Shown here: positions 61,579-64,000 of the stretch, in pieces
Layout: each line of letters starts with the position of its first letter
Numbering within the stretch: the stretch's first letter is position 1
Program-made: the position numbers and the translations under genes
Source of the DNA: Paramacrobiotus metropolitanus
Taxonomy: Eukaryota; Tardigrada; Eutardigrada; Parachela; Macrobiotidae
Reading direction: 5' to 3'
Length of the DNA stretch: 64,000 nucleotides
Assembly (NCBI RefSeq): GCF_019649055.1
Contig: NW_026570442.1
Coordinates: 1-64,000 of the forward strand
The notes under the pieces: generated by a model
Database searches by the model: none
What the model was told of the DNA's origin: nothing
Seen by the model: the letters and a program-made list of their open reading frames with translations, nothing else

Positions 61579-62736
61579 ATGTGGTCACAAATGTCTGCCG
61601 CTACACAGTTATATGGAAGTTTTGAAGCCGGCGTTTATACGGAAAGTGATGATGGACTATATCGTTTAATCTGCTCAGAGCATTTTCACCCACATTCGAT
61701 TCAGTCTCTTAAAAAACAGGGATTTCGACCCGTCAACATCAGCGAGGCGTATTTCTGCTTGTTCTGCAATCGGATAGATGTAACACTGGCTGGCAAAGCA
61801 GACCCTCTTGAGTATCATCTACGGTGCACACCCTGGTGCGCTGAGATACGAAAACGCTTCAAGGAACAGGAAAAGCCCGATCCGACCGACCAAGTGGGCC
61901 AAATATTGACAGTGGCCTGCCCTTTTGATTTTGCAAACGCGCAACTTTATGAAAGGCTGAGATCTTTCAAGAATTGGCCTTGCCAGCTACTGCAAACACC
62001 CCTGGATTTAGCCCGCGCAGGATTTGCTTACACGGGTACAGGGGACGGGGTGGAGTGTTTTAATTGCGGTCTGCATGTCAGTCAGTGGACACCTGACGAT
62101 GTGCCATGGCAGCTACATACACGAGATGCCCCTGGCTGTTTGTATATCGCTACCTGCCTTAGCGAAATCGTGCGTGATCGGGATAAAGAGCTCTCTGGTC
62201 TTACTCTCCGTCCTCAGCGTCATCAGCAGCCTGGTAATAAAGTAAATGGAAAGCTCAATAATAGCAACAACAACAACAACACCAACAACAACACCGACAA
62301 CAACCAAACTAGCGGCGCAGAAACAACTGCATTCGTGACGGTTTATGATGACAACTTTTTCGACCAAGGTATTCGGGCTTTTGTGGTTTCACGAGCTTTG
62401 AAATATGGATTTAGTGTGGAGGAAATACGGAAAGCCGTCGCCAGCGTCAAGCGGATAAATCCACCTGAAGCTGAAATCACTCTGTACACACTGCTCAGCC
62501 ATTTGGCGGCGAGGCGCATTAAGTGTGAGCAAAATAAGCGCCGCTACTGTCAACTGCACTGCTCTCGCTGCAGTAAATACACACAACATCGCTCTGGACC
62601 ACGGAACCGAGTCCTAAAAGATGGAAGTGATTCTGTGCAAATCAGCGAGTCCGTTTCTGTTGAATACAGTGAGTCTCTTTCGGGATCCCGAATTGATTAC
62701 TTTGAATGTACAGAGTGTTGCCTGCATAATGAATGA
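61579..62736 (+). CDS. inhibitor-of-apoptosis protein with two BIR domains and a UBA-like segment
   Basis: The ATG at 61579 is the first after the TATA box and gives 385 residues. BIR1: LKKQGFRPVNISEAYFCLFC with C-x2-C-x16-H-x6-C. BIR2: RLRSFKNW ... ARAGFAYTGTGDGVECFNC with the same spacing. An Asn-rich linker follows, then a UBA-like helix set (VVSRALKYGFSVEEIRKAV). The C-terminus has scattered Cys/His (CSRCSKYTQH, FECTECC) but not a normal RING. IAPs block caspases and can carry ubiquitin functions; this one may protect infected cells. The frame is intact. Confidence 0.85.
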   Translation: MWSQMSAATQLYGSFEAGVYTESDDGLYRLICSEHFHPHSIQSLKKQGFRPVNISEAYFCLFCNRIDVTLAGKADPLEYHLRCTPWCAEIRKRFKEQEKPDPTDQVGQILTVACPFDFANAQLYERLRSFKNWPCQLLQTPLDLARAGFAYTGTGDGVECFNCGLHVSQWTPDDVPWQLHTRDAPGCLYIATCLSEIVRDRDKELSGLTLRPQRHQQPGNKVNGKLNNSNNNNNTNNNTDNNQTSGAETTAFVTVYDDNFFDQGIRAFVVSRALKYGFSVEEIRKAVASVKRINPPEAEITLYTLLSHLAARRIKCEQNKRRYCQLHCSRCSKYTQHRSGPRNRVLKDGSDSVQISESVSVEYSESLSGSRIDYFECTECCLHNE

Positions 62737-62874
62737 TTGACCGTGCAGTTGTTTTAACGTCTTGTTGTTAACAAGCTTTGGCTAATTACACTTATACTTT
62801 GAACAAATTGCCTCGGGCTGTACGTGTCGTCAAATTCATAATGTGGCATGTGTAAAAAAAGCGATAAAACGGTG

Positions 62875-62881
62875 TATAAAG
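62875..62881 (+). promoter_or_regulatory. TATA box near the right end
   Basis: TATAAAG in GGTGTATAAAGCC, serving the short ORF at 63008. Confidence 0.45.
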
Positions 62882-63007
62882 CCAGCAACCCTGCGCTTTT
62901 TATCGCAATCATCTCATACTTATTCTAGTCAAAGAAACAACAACAAAAGACTGCAGCAACAACTGTAAAAGCTCCACATTATCCAGTATACCAAGGAATT
63001 CGAAAAC

Positions 63008-63181
63008 ATGAAAACGTTTCCCCTCTTCAAAACCCAGCGTACGCCGACTCATACAGACATGCTTAACATAAACGCAAAAAGAATTTGCTGTATCACAAAA
63101 TTTTTATCCTGTCACGGTTACGTCAACAAAAACAAACAGCAACCGCGAAACGATTCGCCTACTAAACAAACGGTTCTATAG
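63008..63181 (+). CDS. short viral ORF at the right boundary, probably truncated
   Basis: ATG 63008 to TAG 63179, 57 residues, basic, with three Cys (RICCITKFLSC). A TATA box at 62875 and a 5-prime leader precede it. The viral-looking sequence stops about here, so the ORF may be the start of a longer gene lost at the junction. No family recognised. Confidence 0.4.
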   Translation: MKTFPLFKTQRTPTHTDMLNINAKRICCITKFLSCHGYVNKNKQQPRNDSPTKQTVL

Positions 63182-63262
63182 GGCAGAACTACTAAATCAG
63201 TCGCTTTCCGGCCTATCACTGTAGACGCTGGCGCCACTTGCTTTGCAGTCCGCAATAACCTT

Positions 63263-63974
63263 TCAAGTCCCCTGCTTTTCCGCAACAACGATGGCGGCGG
63301 GAATGCCCACCGTTGGCATGAAGTGCTCCTCATAGCCCGCCTGTTTCGCAATGCAAGCCAGATAGTGATCTTCTATGGTGTGCAACACGCGCACCGGCTT
63401 CTCCGTAGCAGAGGATGGCGTGTTGATTGGCAAGAACAGATAATGTTTCTTGCCGGGCCGACGTTCAGTGCGTATCAGAACTTCGACCTGTAAAGTAAAC
63501 ATTGTTTGTTTGGTAAAAATACATTTATACGCTTTCCGTGAAACTTATTCCTCAAATTTTGAAACTCACCTCTCCTGCCGAATATCCTTCCCAATTTTCC
63601 GGCTGATTTCCCTGAAAGAAACCCCGATAAGAGCAGATGGGCCGCTGCAGGGCGGTAGCCAGACCGAAGAGATGAATTGCACTGCCGTTTGATTTCTGCG
63701 AAACCTCTGCTGCAACTACTGCTGTGCGGAAAACGACCTCCAGTAGACCGACACTTTTATCCTTCACCAGTGAGCGCACGTGAGGGAGGAAGTCAGTGAA
63801 ATGCGTTGCGAGCGCATCCACAGTAGCAAGGCGCAGGAGTAGGTGGAATTTGTCTTCCGAAAAAAGGACAGACGATAAGGCTTGGAAAAGACTGTGACCA
63901 ACTGCTGGCATGTCGCGAATCGTGAAGTAATTTTGGAACACGGCGTAGAAATCATCAGATGTGGTTGAGTCCAC
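63263..63974 (-). CDS. vertnin/OTU-like host gene, 3-prime exons (partial)
   Basis: Two minus-strand exons, from beyond 63974 to 63570 and 63490-63263, are joined by a clean intron (GAG|GTGAGT ... CTTTACAG). The protein has GHSLFQALSSVLFSEDKF and AIHLFGLATALQRPICSY, the core pattern of vertnin-like/OTU-like domains (SLF ... HLFxLAxxLxRPIxS). The second exon carries KKHYLFLPINTPSS, where the family has its His strand. The stop is TGA at about 63263. The start lies off the window. Role in the host unknown; the domain call is by pattern. Confidence 0.5.
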
Positions 63975-64000
63975 AGCACTGGAGCACGGAATCTCGGTAA

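Larger units (their letters stand above)
39750..63181. mobile_element. endogenous Maverick/Polinton (adintovirus-like) element
   Basis: One block contains integrase, candidate minor capsid, core peptide, major capsid, PolB and packaging ATPase, the hallmark set of Maverick/Polinton and adintovirus genomes. It also contains ribonucleotide reductase R2, thymidylate-kinase-like, BIR/IAP, PC4-like, dsRBD-eIF2beta-like and membrane-protein genes. Limits are approximate: the left end lies between about 39.2 and 43.0 kb, the right end near 63.2 kb. No inverted terminal repeats or target duplication were found, and no protease, so the copy may be end-trimmed. Confidence 0.85.

Noticed and set aside
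39200-63300. Terminal inverted repeats of the viral element
   Set aside because: Reading both ends against each other showed no convincing inverted match; a dot-plot could still reveal a diverged one.
1-64000. tRNA genes, rRNA operons and CRISPR arrays
   Set aside because: No cloverleaf-like sequence, no rRNA beyond the short 5S-like piece, and the tandem repeats lack unique spacers of equal length.

Overview
The window is nuclear DNA of an invertebrate animal. Genes carry GT-AG introns, and there is a CAD-type (animal pyrimidine synthesis) gene copy, Kazal and THAP domains, two kinds of LTR retrotransposon, a LINE fragment and an integrated large DNA transposon/virus. The species cannot be fixed from the sequence.

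Layout. 1-13 kb: a minisatellite, a five-exon gene for a charged protein (973-3627, with a tandemly duplicated exon), satellites and dispersed repeats, isolated minus-strand exons, a broken LINE ORF1 (9.2-10.3 kb) and three decaying Kazal exons (minus strand). 13.2-18.2 kb: a CAD copy covering the glutaminase and the first carbamoyl-phosphate synthetase half, with stops, frame breaks and lost splice donors, so a pseudogene. 18.5-18.8 kb: an orphan host exon. 18.96-31.6 kb: a long degraded Gypsy-type element on the minus strand, truncated inside its integrase. It is peppered with about 55 copies of AAGGTCA/TGACCTT in all three codon frames. 31.8-33.5 kb: a THAP-domain gene. 33.86-38.42 kb: a young Mag-like Gypsy element with identical LTRs of about 107 bp, an in-frame TAG inside gag and a possible -1 frameshift site before the integrase.

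39.7-63.2 kb is the most interesting part: an endogenous Maverick/Polinton (adintovirus-like) genome. It encodes a retroviral-type integrase, a double-jelly-roll-type major capsid protein, a candidate minor capsid protein, an Arg-rich core peptide, protein-primed DNA polymerase B and a packaging ATPase. It also carries accessory genes: ribonucleotide reductase small subunit, a thymidylate-kinase-like protein with altered catalytic residues, an IAP with two BIR domains and a UBA-like segment, a second BIR-like protein, a PC4-like protein, membrane proteins and a Q-rich nuclear protein. One gene joins two double-stranded-RNA-binding-like domains to an eIF2-beta-like zinc domain. That combination suggests interference with host RNA sensing or translation control and is, as far as I know, undescribed. 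Most of these genes have a TATAAAAG-like box just upstream, and several have short (58-118 nt) introns, pointing to nuclear RNA polymerase II expression.

The viral genes form one plausible programme: integration (integrase), DNA synthesis (PolB plus nucleotide-supply enzymes), virion assembly and packaging (capsid proteins, core peptide, ATPase) and host control (BIR proteins, dsRBD-eIF2beta protein). I found no terminal inverted repeats and no adenain-type protease. PolB has at least one frame break, so this copy is probably an immobile relic, though much of it is still open. At the right edge, minus-strand exons of a vertnin/OTU-like host gene begin.
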